The notes under the pieces are model-generated. The model saw nothing but the letters and a program-made list of their open reading frames with translations, made no database searches and was not told the DNA's origin. Positions 1 through 7,937 of a DNA stretch of 13,831 bases are shown one piece after another. Source of the stretch: Collinsella aerofaciens. Its GTDB lineage: Bacteria > Actinomycetota > Coriobacteriia > Coriobacteriales > Coriobacteriaceae. The translations under genes and the position numbers were made by a program. The DNA is taken from NCBI GenBank assembly GCA_030841765.1, contig JAUUSS010000063.1, positions 1 through 13,831 of the forward strand, given 5' to 3'. The number at the start of each line of letters is the position of its first letter. The first letter of the stretch is position 1.

Positions 1-25
1 GCCCGTGGGTTATACCCTAAGAGCA

Positions 26-48
26 AACCACCCTTTTTAAGGGTGGTT
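26..48 (+). terminator. Rho-independent terminator of an off-window upstream gene
   Basis: A perfect 8-bp stem (AACCACCC at 26-33, GGGTGGTT at 41-48) is extended by two T-A pairs around a TTT loop and followed by CTGATTTTC. The stem is strong and the loop short, as in intrinsic terminators, but the T tract is weak. It most likely ends a plus-strand gene to the left of the window. A stop (TAA, 18-20) is present in one frame before it, but too little coding sequence is visible to assign a gene. Confidence 0.7.
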
Positions 49-159
49 CTGATTTTCAAACAACCGTCTGCAATTCCCGTTTGAACCAGAGCTTTGCGTT
101 CTGCCTATGGCCCTTACGGGTACAATATCCAAGATATTTTGACTGTTAGAAGGAGTCTC

Positions 160-1467
160 ATGACGGAGTCCTCTCAGCATACGTCTAAGCCCCAGGTCGA
201 GGTTGAGGCCTCGGGCGGAGATGACAATAAGAGCGCACGCCGCGGCGCCATCTTTATCGGCGTCGTGCTGGTAGGTTATATCGTCTATCTGGTGGTAACC
301 GGGCAGATGGGGCAGTTCTGGGCCGCTATGTCGAGCGTCCAGGCGCCATGGCTCGTTGTCGCGTGTCTTTGCATGTTCATGTACCTGTTCTTTGGCATTG
401 TGGCCTATGCGATCGCCGTCTGGCTCGATCCCAATTCGCCCGTCGGCATCCGCGACCTGATCTCGGTCGAGGCGAGTGGCATCTTCTTTGGCAACCTGAC
501 GCCCATGATGATGGGCTCCACCCCGGCTCAAATCTATCGCCTGACCAAGGCCGGCCAAAACGTGGGCGAGGCCGGCGCCACGCAATTCACGCGTTTTATC
601 GTGTACCAGTTTGGCCTTGTTGCCTGGGGCGCTATCCTACTGCTTGCTCGTATGCCGTTTTTTGCCGAGCGCTATGGCGACATGACGCTGCTGTGCGTCT
701 TTAGCTTTGGTGGGCACTGCTGCATCTTGCTTGGCATCTTCGCCGTCGCGCTCATGCCTAAGACCGTCACGCGCGTCGCCCATTGCATCATCAATTGGCT
801 GGAGCGCATAGGTGTCTCGGCCACTAAGATCGAGGGATGGCGCACGTTTGTCGACGGCGAGATCTACTCCTTCTCCGAGAAGTTCAAGCTTTCGGCCGGA
901 CATTTTTCTTCCATGCTGCTCACCGTGTTTATCACCATGCTGCAACTCGCGTTTTTCTATCTGGTTCCGTATTTCCTGATGCTTGCCTTTGGCCACCACG
1001 AGGTCGACTTTTTTTCGGTCATGGCCGCGAGCGCCTTTGTCCAGCTGCTGAGCTCTGCGGTTCCCTTGCCCGGTGGAACTGGTGGCGCTGAGGGCGGCTT
1101 TGCATTGTTCTTGGGTCATTTCTTTGGGTCGGCTTCGACCGCCGGCTATCTGCTGTGGCGCCTCATTACGTTTATTGCGCCGACCATTTTGGCTGCGCCC
1201 CTGCTGGGACTTAAGAGCGCCCACAACGAGAGCATCCATGCGCGTTGGGATCGTGTGATGCACAAGCTCGGCCGCACGCCTCAGACGCCCTCTGCGCCCA
1301 CTAAGCCGCACCCCACGAATGCTGTTACCGTTGATCCCAAGAAGCGCGCTCAGAAGGCTTCTGGGACCGCTAAGCCGGCTCATAAAGCCTATGTGCGCCA
1401 GACAGGCGATGGTATTCGCGTATCTCCGTCGGCACTCAATAAGAAGAAGCATCCCAAGTCGCAGTAG
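160..1467 (+). CDS. UPF0104 / LPG-synthase-type integral membrane protein (flippase-like)
   Basis: This encodes 435 residues. I chose the ATG at 160 because AGAAGGAG ends five bases upstream; an in-frame TTG at 94 lacks such a site. After a polar N-terminus (1-28), hydrophobic segments run from about 31 to 350. Two conserved-looking blocks, GNLTPMMMGSTPAQIYRL (about 111-128) and PLPGGTGGAEGGF (302-314), are typical of the membrane domain of the lysylphosphatidylglycerol synthase/UPF0104 family. In MprF this domain flips aminoacylated lipids, but there is no C-terminal aminoacyl-transferase domain here. This is therefore a stand-alone member of unproven substrate, perhaps lipid or glycolipid translocation. 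The tail after residue 355 is about 80 residues long, rich in Lys, Pro and Ala, very basic and probably cytoplasmic. TACAAT at 121-126 could be a -10 box, but no good -35 was found. The gene is followed after about 115 bp by a TetR-family regulator on the same strand. Confidence 0.85.
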   Translation: MTESSQHTSKPQVEVEASGGDDNKSARRGAIFIGVVLVGYIVYLVVTGQMGQFWAAMSSVQAPWLVVACLCMFMYLFFGIVAYAIAVWLDPNSPVGIRDLISVEASGIFFGNLTPMMMGSTPAQIYRLTKAGQNVGEAGATQFTRFIVYQFGLVAWGAILLLARMPFFAERYGDMTLLCVFSFGGHCCILLGIFAVALMPKTVTRVAHCIINWLERIGVSATKIEGWRTFVDGEIYSFSEKFKLSAGHFSSMLLTVFITMLQLAFFYLVPYFLMLAFGHHEVDFFSVMAASAFVQLLSSAVPLPGGTGGAEGGFALFLGHFFGSASTAGYLLWRLITFIAPTILAAPLLGLKSAHNESIHARWDRVMHKLGRTPQTPSAPTKPHPTNAVTVDPKKRAQKASGTAKPAHKAYVRQTGDGIRVSPSALNKKKHPKSQ

Positions 1468-1516
1468 GGCAGTCGTGCGTTCTTCATGGTGCGGGGCATA
1501 TTTGTGCTGTATGGGG

Positions 1517-1540
1517 GATAATCCTCTTACGTAGATTATC
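1517..1540. promoter_or_regulatory. Inverted repeat, candidate operator/promoter of the TetR-family gene
   Basis: GATAATC (1517-1523) and GATTATC (1534-1540) are perfect 7-bp inverted arms separated by 10 bp. The left arm includes GATAAT, which could serve as a -10 box; a matching -35 is not clear. The site lies 43 bp before the regulator's chosen start. A symmetric site in this position would fit autoregulation by a dimeric TetR-family protein. That is inference from position and symmetry only. Confidence 0.4.
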
Positions 1541-1583
1541 TCTCATCTGTTGATGAATGCTCGCATATCGAAGGGACACGCCC

Positions 1584-2195
1584 ATGGCAACCAGCAAACC
1601 GCGTCTTGATCGTCGCATCATTCGCAGCCGTAATGCCATCCTTTCCGCTTTCGAGCGCCTGCTCATGGAAAAGCCGCTGGCAGACATTACGGTGAGTGCC
1701 ATCGCGCGCGAGGCCAATGTCGACCGCAAGACCTTTTACGTTCACTTTGGTACTGTTGACGGCCTGCTCGATGCCATTGCCGTCGATGTGGTGGAGATGA
1801 TTGTCGACTCGGTCGAGAAAACGCTTGCTTCTATGGACGGTGACACCAACGAGCGCGCTCTTGGCGCGGCGGCGACCTTCTTTAAAACCGTTAACGAGGC
1901 ACTGTGCAACAACTTGGTGCTCAATCGTCAGCTGATCGAGAACATTCCGCTCGATGATTTTATGGCTCGTCTTCGTGCGCCGCTCGAGCACGAGATTGCC
2001 GAGCGCGATCTGCTGCCCCAAGGTCTCAAGGACGAGATGTTCGATTACTATCTGGCGTTTTTGCTGTCGGGTATTATCGGTATCTATCGCACGTGGGCGC
2101 TGTCTGACGGTTCGGTTCCTATCGAGCGTGTCTCTGAGGTCGCCAACGACCTGACTCTCAACGGTCTGTCGAGTCTGGAATCTCGCTTCGAATAG
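1584..2195 (+). CDS. TetR/AcrR-family transcriptional regulator
   Basis: This encodes 203 residues, the usual length for the family. The start at ATG 1584 is preceded by GAAGGGA with a 7-base gap; the earlier in-frame ATG at 1557 has no such site. The N-terminal DNA-binding domain is clear: a helix around 12-29, then the helix-turn-helix ITVSAIAREANVDRKTFYVHF (about 35-55), with the FY-HF signature common to TetR recognition helices. The remaining residues form a helical ligand-binding/dimerisation region too divergent to suggest a ligand. Such proteins are usually repressors released by a small molecule. Candidate targets are its own leader (inverted repeat 1517-1540) and perhaps the membrane-protein gene just upstream. 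The gene is followed by a repeat element and a hairpin terminator that separate it from a convergent radical SAM gene. Confidence 0.88.
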   Translation: MATSKPRLDRRIIRSRNAILSAFERLLMEKPLADITVSAIAREANVDRKTFYVHFGTVDGLLDAIAVDVVEMIVDSVEKTLASMDGDTNERALGAAATFFKTVNEALCNNLVLNRQLIENIPLDDFMARLRAPLEHEIAERDLLPQGLKDEMFDYYLAFLLSGIIGIYRTWALSDGSVPIERVSEVANDLTLNGLSSLESRFE

Positions 2196-2219
2196 CATCG
2201 ATAATTCAACAACTTATAG

Positions 2220-2288
2220 AAGTTGCGGTGGAATAGGGATTGTTTTGGTTATTGGAAGGCCGTTCTGGTCCCTATTTCACCGCAACTT
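2220..2288. repeat. 69-bp element with 20-bp terminal inverted repeats
   Basis: The left arm is AAGTTGCGGTGGAATAGGGA (2220-2239). The right arm (2269-2288) is its reverse complement except for one position, where a G-U pair is still possible in RNA. The 29-bp centre (2240-2268) is not obviously coding. A competing small hairpin (CAACTT at 2210-2215 with AAGTTG at 2220-2225) overlaps the left edge. A further single arm occurs at 3952-3968, so this is a repeated unit and not just a local hairpin. It could be a miniature inverted-repeat element, a REP-like element or a structured RNA. Confidence 0.75.
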
Positions 2289-2309
2289 AGTAAAACTGTT
2301 TTGATGGTA

Positions 2310-2352
2310 AGGCGGAGCAGCCTCGAAGATGAGCCTCGAGACTGCTCCGCTT
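2310..2352. terminator. Two-way hairpin terminator between convergent genes
   Basis: The 9-bp stem GCGGAGCAG (2312-2320) / CTGCTCCGC (2342-2350) is extended inward, after one mismatch, by CTCGA/TCGAG (2322-2326 / 2336-2340) around a 9-base loop. Plus-strand sequence after it is TTCATTTCTG. The T tract is weak on both strands. Its place between the TetR gene (plus) and the radical SAM gene (minus) suggests it ends transcription from both sides. Confidence 0.6.
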
Positions 2353-2383
2353 CATTTCTGAGCGTTTGTCGTGTAGGGCAGCA

Positions 2384-3817
2384 TTAATCGCCGTATTTGA
2401 GTATGCGGCCCTGTTTTTCGAACTTGTGCATGTCGCTATCGGCCATGCCCTGCGACTTGTCCTCGTGACGCTTGGCGTATAACGGATCGTCGGAGTCGTT
2501 CCAGATGCGGTCGGCGACAGGTGACCATGCCTCGGCGGCAGCCTGGGTCTTTTCGCGCAGCTGCTCGGGTGACTCCTTCTCGATTAGGTCGGTGCTCATT
2601 GCGCCACTCTCGGCGACCAGTTTGGGTAGCACGTCGGGATTCTCGAGCATGGGGCATGGTTTGAGGTAGTTGTCGTTAAACGGCATGTTCTCGTAGTACT
2701 TCATAAAGAGGGGAGAGCGCAGCGCGTCGAGTAAGCTCACATCGTGGATGTTGGCGTTTGAGTAGTGGATGAACACGCACGGCTCCACGTCTCCGGCGGC
2801 GTTGATGTGCAGGTAGCGGCGGCCGCCGGCGATACATCCGCCTACAAACTCGCCGTCGTTTTGGAAGTCGAGCGTAAACAGCGGCTTCTTCTCACGCATT
2901 TCGCGGATAAAGTGATACATGTGCTCGCGCTGCTCGGGCGTGGGCATGAGCTCGGAGGTTGCATTGCGGCCAACCGGCATAAAGTGGAAGTACCAGCAGA
3001 AGAGTGCTCCCTCGCCGATCATCCAGTCCATGTTCTCCTCGGTAGCAACCGTATCGGCATTGGCGCTGGTCCAACAGGTGGAGATACCAAACGGCAAGTC
3101 GCGCTCGCGCAGGAGTTTCATGGCGTGCTCGATCTTTGCGTAGGTACCTTCGCCGCGGCGGGCGTCGGTTGTGTGCTCATTGCCCTCGGCGCTGATGGCG
3201 GGGACAAAATTACCTACGCGAATCATGTCGTCGCAGAAGGCCTCGTCGATCAGCGTGGAGTTGGTAAAGCAGAGAAACACGCAGTCCTGATGTTTTTCGC
3301 AAATTCTGATCAGGTCGTGCTTGCGGACGAGCGGCTCGCCGCCGGTATAGATGTAGATATGCGTACCGAGCTCTTTGCCCTGCGTAACGATAGAGTCGAT
3401 GTCTTCGAACGAGAGATTCTGCTTGTAGCCGTACTCGGCGGCCCAGCAGCCCGTGCAATGCAGGTTGCAGGCGCTCGTGGGATCGAGCAGGATGGCCCAC
3501 GGAACGTTGCACTGGTACTTTTCGCGGTTCTTTTCCTGCTCTGGCCAAGCAAGCAGGTTGGCGTCGACAATGAGGGTCTTAAGCAGCTTGGTTCGCATCT
3601 GGGGATTAAGGCTGAACACACGCATAATCAGGTCATACCAATTGCCGCGGCTCTTGATGACATTGGTGAATGCCTCTCGCTGTACAGGAAATACGCGATT
3701 GGGGACCAGCTTGTTCACGAGATCCATGATTTTGTCGATGTTTTCTTGCGGGTTGTCGTCGAGATAATCGATGAGCTTGTTAAGCGCTGCACGCTCTGCT
3801 GACTGTGTAAGCGACAT
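2384..3817 (-). CDS. Radical SAM protein with SPASM-like C-terminal cysteines
   Basis: This encodes 477 residues. The start is supported by AAAGGA about 9 bases upstream on the minus strand. The radical SAM cluster motif CNLHCTGC (Cys117, Cys121, Cys124) is intact, and GGEP (159-162) follows as expected for S-adenosylmethionine binding. Downstream, Cys328, Cys347 and Cys388 surround the pattern YLHINAAGDVEPC. This resembles a reduced SPASM/Twitch domain that binds an extra iron-sulfur cluster and is often used to modify peptides or proteins. The first ~100 residues are helical and precede the barrel. The last ~80 are charged and of unknown role. No precursor-peptide gene was seen next to it. 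Its reaction cannot be named from sequence alone; SPASM enzymes include peptide maturases and anaerobic sulfatase activators. The gene stands alone and converges on the TetR gene. TATTAT at 3850-3855 (minus strand) may be its -10 box. Confidence 0.85.
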   Translation of the reverse strand: MSLTQSAERAALNKLIDYLDDNPQENIDKIMDLVNKLVPNRVFPVQREAFTNVIKSRGNWYDLIMRVFSLNPQMRTKLLKTLIVDANLLAWPEQEKNREKYQCNVPWAILLDPTSACNLHCTGCWAAEYGYKQNLSFEDIDSIVTQGKELGTHIYIYTGGEPLVRKHDLIRICEKHQDCVFLCFTNSTLIDEAFCDDMIRVGNFVPAISAEGNEHTTDARRGEGTYAKIEHAMKLLRERDLPFGISTCWTSANADTVATEENMDWMIGEGALFCWYFHFMPVGRNATSELMPTPEQREHMYHFIREMREKKPLFTLDFQNDGEFVGGCIAGGRRYLHINAAGDVEPCVFIHYSNANIHDVSLLDALRSPLFMKYYENMPFNDNYLKPCPMLENPDVLPKLVAESGAMSTDLIEKESPEQLREKTQAAAEAWSPVADRIWNDSDDPLYAKRHEDKSQGMADSDMHKFEKQGRILKYGD

Positions 3818-3951
3818 GGGTATATCCTTTCACGTGTGCTTCATGTGTGATAATACCCACTTGTGGATTAAACGAAGTCTAAAGATTTGTAATGTGCCTA
3901 TTCAACGAATCAATTTAATTTGGGGTGAAGCGTTATACGCCGACACCTTCT

Positions 3952-3968
3952 AAGTTGCGGTGAAATAG
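3952..3968 (+). repeat. Solitary copy of the inverted-repeat arm
   Basis: AAGTTGCGGTGAAATAG is identical over 17 bases to the reverse complement of 2272-2288 and differs at one base from the left arm at 2220-2236. No inverted partner is found nearby. It lies in the 188-bp gap between the radical SAM gene start and the end of the ABC operon. A 5-bp GACAC/GTGTC pairing (3942-3946 / 3968-3972) encloses it. No convincing terminator for the minus-strand ABC operon was found in this gap. Confidence 0.7.
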
Positions 3969-4005
3969 TGTCAGATGGGGATGCGGACGATTTCTTGGAC
4001 CGCGC

Positions 4006-5316
4006 CTAGGCGTATCCATTGGAATCCTCCGATGCGCCTTCGCACGCTCGCATGACCTCGATACCATGCGAGCGTGCGAACTCGACGAGCTCTGCGTTGC
4101 GGGCGTTTATGGTGCCGAAGGCGGCGGGGCACACGATAAGGCGCGCACAGTGGACGAGGAGCTCTTTGGCGTGGGCTATGGTTTTATCCCCGATAGGCTC
4201 GAAGGCGCGCTCGGCCACGCATTCCGCCGCCAGGTCGCGCGCGAGCTCACAGTCGATGTCCCCTTCGTGCAGAACGCCCGCGTAGAACGCCTTGCCCTGC
4301 CGGATGAGCTGGCGAAACACAGCCGACCCCGTACCCGCGCCGGCGATGACGAACGTGTGCGCATCGCCGTGCGGGCGCCCAATTTCCACGCTGCCGAAGC
4401 GCTCGTTGAAGGTGCCATGTTGAAGGCCGTAGAGCTCGCCAATCGTCTCGCGCGTGAATATGTCCTCGGGTGCGCCGGCGCGGAAGACCCGACCGTCCTT
4501 CACGCAAATCACCTTGTCGGCGCTTTTCTGCGCGAGCTCGAGTTCGTGGATGGACATGATGACAGCCACATTCTGCGATTTCGCAAGGTGGCGAAGTATT
4601 CGCAGCAGGTCGATCTGGTAGCGGATATCGAGATACGATGTGGGCTCGTCGAGCACGAGCACACGCGGATCCTGCGCGATGGCGCGTGCGAGCATGACGC
4701 GCTGGCGTTGCCCGTCGCTTATCTGCATGAAGTCGCGCTCGGCGAGCTCTTCCACATGTGCGGTTTTCATGGCCTCGTCGACCCGACTATGGTCGTCGGG
4801 CAAGAGTGTGCCCATTCGCCCGGTGTAGGGATGCCTTCCTGCCTCTACGATATCGCGGCAGGTGAGGAGCTCGGTCCGGGGGCGATCTGTCAGCATAACG
4901 GCAAGGTTCCTTGCGAACTCCGCCGTCTTCCATCGGGAAATCTCCCGCCCGTCGAGCTCGACCGCGCCGGCAAGCGGTGCCAGATGGCGTGTGATGGTTT
5001 TCAAGATGGTCGACTTGCCCGAGCCGTTCGGCCCGATGAGCGCCACGACGTCGCCCGCGCGAACCTCCAGATCGACGCCTTCGACTACGACCTTCTTGTC
5101 GTAGCCCGCCGACAGGTCGCTTATGCGGAAAAGCGGTGCTCCGTCAGCCTGCGTTTCGACCGGGGTTTCGAGGTTCGACTCCGCTCGGAGGAGGCGTTCC
5201 GCGCGCAGTCCCGCACGAGCCGAAAGTGCCTTCTGGCGCTTTCGCGCGAGCTCAGGACTGTCTAAGCATGGAATGCCCCCTCCGAGCGTTTTGGGCCGCG
5301 GCATGAATTCCCCCAT
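4006..5316 (-). CDS. FecE/BtuD-type ABC transporter ATPase with extra C-terminal domain
   Basis: This encodes 436 residues, far longer than the ~260 usual for iron-siderophore/B12 importer ATPases. The ATPase core (about 62-300) has Walker A GPNGSGKST (95-103), signature ISDGQ (199-203, normally LSGGQ), Walker B VLVLDEP (219-225) and H-loop His257. The Q-loop region reads AVMLTDRP (139-146) with no glutamine at the usual place; I recall similar variants in other FecE-like proteins. An N-terminal stretch of ~60 residues and a C-terminal domain (about 310-425, beginning THFVIAG-like with a glycine-rich turn AGAGTGSA at 325-332) are additional; the latter looks like an alpha/beta fold of unknown role. 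The ATG at 5316 directly follows the permease stop codon; an ATG at 5304 preceded by GGGGGA is an alternative start. It should energise import through the permease encoded just upstream. Confidence 0.9.
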   Translation of the reverse strand: MGEFMPRPKTLGGGIPCLDSPELARKRQKALSARAGLRAERLLRAESNLETPVETQADGAPLFRISDLSAGYDKKVVVEGVDLEVRAGDVVALIGPNGSGKSTILKTITRHLAPLAGAVELDGREISRWKTAEFARNLAVMLTDRPRTELLTCRDIVEAGRHPYTGRMGTLLPDDHSRVDEAMKTAHVEELAERDFMQISDGQRQRVMLARAIAQDPRVLVLDEPTSYLDIRYQIDLLRILRHLAKSQNVAVIMSIHELELAQKSADKVICVKDGRVFRAGAPEDIFTRETIGELYGLQHGTFNERFGSVEIGRPHGDAHTFVIAGAGTGSAVFRQLIRQGKAFYAGVLHEGDIDCELARDLAAECVAERAFEPIGDKTIAHAKELLVHCARLIVCPAAFGTINARNAELVEFARSHGIEVMRACEGASEDSNGYA

Positions 5317-6357
5317 CTACCTCACTCGTTTCTTCAACATGAGCGCGATAACCACCGGCGCGCCGAAGATGGCGGTGACGGCGCTGATGGAAAGCTCGAC
5401 GGGAGAGAACAGCGTGCGCGCGATCAAATCGCAGCCCGCGCAGAAGATGGCGCCTCCCAAGAAGCACGCAGGAATCACGCGGATGGGCTTCGACGACTTC
5501 AGCGCCGACTTCACGAGATGCGGAACCGCGATGCCTACGAACGACACCGGACCAGCGAACGCGGTCACGCAGGCGGAGAGCATGCTCGCTAGAAGGACGA
5601 GCACCACGCGGAAGCGTGCGACGTTCACGCCGACGCTTTTCGCGTAGGCTTCTCCCAGCTGGAAGGCGGAAAGGGGCTTCGATATCGCGAATACGCATGC
5701 GCTCACGGTGATCACCACGACCACGATGACCGCGATGTCGTCCCAGCTCGAACCCGAGAAGCTACCCAAAGACCAGTTGTGCAGGTTCACGATGGACTGG
5801 TCGTCGGCGAAGGCGATGAGAAAGTTCGTCGCCGCCGAGCAGATGTATCCCACCATGACGCCCGCCACGATGAGCATGGCCATGGAACTTATGCGCCGTG
5901 CGATGAGGAGCACGAAGCCGATGGTGATAAGCGATCCCAAAAACGCTGCGGCCACCATGGCCGGCGAGGACATGGCCTGGTTCGCGCCCAGAAGCACGAT
6001 CATCGTAAGCGCGACGACGAACTTTGCGCCCGAGGAGACGCCCAAGATGAACGGGTCGGCGATGGGGTTGTTGAAAAACGTCTGCAGCAGGAACCCGGAG
6101 AGCGAAAGTGCCCCGCCGAGAAGCACGGCTGAAAGCACGCGCGGCAGGCGAATCTCCCAGATGACTTGGCTTTCCATGGAATTGGCCGCGCCGCCCGAAA
6201 GGATGCCGGGGATGTGGTCTGCGGGCACGAGCGCGCTCCCGATGCACAGGTTGGCCCCGACGAGCACGATGAGGACAACAGCGAGCAGCGCCGTCACGAC
6301 GCGACACCGCGCGGCGCGCCCCGATTCGTCGTATGTCATGGAAAGCCGGCTTCTCAT
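5317..6357 (-). CDS. FecCD/BtuC-type ABC transporter permease
   Basis: This encodes 346 residues from ATG 6357, a typical length for the family. A TTG at 6369 that overlaps the preceding stop and an ATG at 6339 are alternative starts, and no start has a well-placed ribosome site, so coupling is likely. The protein is strongly hydrophobic, with about ten membrane segments expected. Family motifs are plain: IWEIRLPRVLSAVLLGGALS, then NPIADPFILGVSSGA, a central NWSLGSF segment, LGEAYAKSVGVNV (the cytoplasmic region before GPVSF, where the ATPase docks), GPVSFVGIAVPHLVK, and a C-terminal SPVELSISAVTAIFGAPVV. Only one permease gene is present, so it should act as a homodimer with two copies of the ATPase, as BtuCD does. 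The gene context (cobalamin riboswitch, chelatase) favours a corrin or other metal tetrapyrrole over a ferric siderophore as substrate. Confidence 0.92.
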   Translation of the reverse strand: MRSRLSMTYDESGRAARCRVVTALLAVVLIVLVGANLCIGSALVPADHIPGILSGGAANSMESQVIWEIRLPRVLSAVLLGGALSLSGFLLQTFFNNPIADPFILGVSSGAKFVVALTMIVLLGANQAMSSPAMVAAAFLGSLITIGFVLLIARRISSMAMLIVAGVMVGYICSAATNFLIAFADDQSIVNLHNWSLGSFSGSSWDDIAVIVVVVITVSACVFAISKPLSAFQLGEAYAKSVGVNVARFRVVLVLLASMLSACVTAFAGPVSFVGIAVPHLVKSALKSSKPIRVIPACFLGGAIFCAGCDLIARTLFSPVELSISAVTAIFGAPVVIALMLKKRVR

Positions 6358-6361
6358 GACG

Positions 6362-7933
6362 CTAGCCAAGCTTCCTCAGATAATGGAAGTCGCTCGCGTC
6401 ATCGCCGGTGAACGCCCCGTGCAGCTCGTCGATAATGTCGGCGGTAGAAGTCATCTGCTGGTACATGTCGGCGCTTGTGACCCAGACGTTGCCGTTCTTT
6501 ACAGCTTTGAACTGCGACAATAGCGCGTTTTTGCCTACGAAGTCGTTCAAGGTGGCAACCGATTCGTCGATGGTGCCGTTGTAGACGATGATGTCGGCAT
6601 CCTTCGCCGTCGCGTAGAAGCGCTCCATTTCGAGCGTTACTGACGAACCTGACGTCGACGCCGTCTGCGCGTCATCGAGCGCGTAGTTGCCGCCTGCAAG
6701 CTCGATCATCTGCGCCACGTAGTCGCCCGCCCGCCGCGTGACGGCGGCCCCGTTCGAGTTAATGTAGAAATACGCCACGGTTTTACCTGACGACGCGAGC
6801 CTCGACGTTTGCTCGACGCGGGCCTTCTGCTCGTTGAACAGGTGCGCGGCCTCGTCTTCCTTGTCGAACAGGACGCCGAAAAGCTTAATCCACTCGACGC
6901 GCCCGAGTGCTTCGGGCTCGCTCGACGACTGTTCGGTGAGCACGACGAGCCCGAGCTTCTGCAGCTTTTCCTTCACATCGGGCGTGTGGTTGATCATGGT
7001 GTTCTCGATGGCGAGCGTGCAGCCCGAGGCCGATATTCGCTCGTAGTCGGGCGCGCTGTACTTGCCGCCGTAGGCGATCGCCCCACTTTCGAGTCCGCTT
7101 TTGAAGCCCGCGACCGAGCAATCGTCGGCCTTCGTGCCCGACATGAGGATGTTGTCGTTCGCATCGAGCGCGTCGACCAGGCACATCGTCGCCGACGACA
7201 CGAGGTACACCTTGTTGGCGGGACGCCTTATGACCGCGATGTCGGAGCTCAACCCATCAGGTACCTTCGCATCTTGCGGTACCACGAGGAAGCGCTCCCC
7301 GTTCGAAATGCAGATAAGCCGCAGGCCGCCTTCGTACTCGTCGACAGTGAAGTGCTCGGCGTATTCAAGCTGAAGCGCCCCCGTCGGCTCCCAGCCGCAG
7401 CCCAAATCGGCGTTGTGGAAGTCGGCCGCGGCGCTTGAAGCCGTTCCCGCAGGGGAGCCGCCGCTTGCATCGTCGCCCGATTTCTCCTTCATGGTGGATG
7501 AGTCGAAGTAGAGCGTGTAGTCGATGGTGTGCGGCGTCGACATGGCGACGGTCTCGGCCGACACGGCGATGTCCTCGTCGAGCGTGACGGGTATCTCGAA
7601 CGTGGAGTTGCCGCCGTCGTTTACGGGCGCGTAGTCCACGCCGTTGACGGTCATTTTGTCGTAGTTCGAACTCGACCAGGTGATGGTCGCGGTGTAGGTG
7701 TCGCCATCCTTCACAATTGTGGTGGGTGAGGCGATGCTTGCGCGCCCTGACCCGCCGGAGAGCGAGACGCTCACAGTGTATTCCTGAGAGCCTGCCGTGC
7801 CACCGGTCGCGTTCGGGCTCGCACTGCACCCCGCGAAGGGAAGCGCGAACAGGGCGACGAGAACGCAGGCGATCGCGCGCACCGCGATGCTGCGACGCTT
7901 CCTGCTTTCCCCCTTGGGAAGAATCGACCGCAT
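6362..7933 (-). CDS. Lipoprotein substrate-binding protein with N-terminal accessory domain
   Basis: This encodes 523 residues. The N-terminus has a basic stretch, a hydrophobic helix (about 17-33) and the lipobox FAGC with Cys36, so the protein should be lipid-anchored outside the membrane. Residues ~51-145 form a beta-rich module (YTVSVSLSGGSGRA, then TITWSSSNYDKMTVNG, then FEIPVTLDEDIAVSAETVAM). A Gly/Ser/Ala linker (about 150-172) joins it to the binding-protein region (176-523). That region has class III features: two lobes and a likely connecting helix around 340-375 (long and charged). The module resembles the small lipoprotein encoded just upstream and similar 'iron transport-associated' (NEAT-like) surface domains; the NEAT label is tentative. 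It starts 4 bases after the preceding gene's stop and ends 4 bases before the permease ATG, so translation is probably coupled. It likely captures a metal tetrapyrrole for the permease. Confidence 0.88.
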   Translation of the reverse strand: MRSILPKGESRKRRSIAVRAIACVLVALFALPFAGCSASPNATGGTAGSQEYTVSVSLSGGSGRASIASPTTIVKDGDTYTATITWSSSNYDKMTVNGVDYAPVNDGGNSTFEIPVTLDEDIAVSAETVAMSTPHTIDYTLYFDSSTMKEKSGDDASGGSPAGTASSAAADFHNADLGCGWEPTGALQLEYAEHFTVDEYEGGLRLICISNGERFLVVPQDAKVPDGLSSDIAVIRRPANKVYLVSSATMCLVDALDANDNILMSGTKADDCSVAGFKSGLESGAIAYGGKYSAPDYERISASGCTLAIENTMINHTPDVKEKLQKLGLVVLTEQSSSEPEALGRVEWIKLFGVLFDKEDEAAHLFNEQKARVEQTSRLASSGKTVAYFYINSNGAAVTRRAGDYVAQMIELAGGNYALDDAQTASTSGSSVTLEMERFYATAKDADIIVYNGTIDESVATLNDFVGKNALLSQFKAVKNGNVWVTSADMYQQMTSTADIIDELHGAFTGDDASDFHYLRKLG

Positions 7934-7937
7934 GGCG

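Noticed and set aside
1..25. Short hairpin GGGT-TAT-ACCC and a possible end of an upstream gene (TAA at 18-20)
   Set aside because: Too little sequence to support a coding region or a meaningful structure.
2765..3802. Plus-strand open frame (345 codons) opposite the radical SAM gene
   Set aside because: Shadow frame; the minus-strand product has the CxxxCxxC and GGEP motifs.
4066..5265. Plus-strand open frame (399 codons) opposite the ABC ATPase
   Set aside because: The minus strand has all ATPase motifs; this frame has none and no ribosome site.
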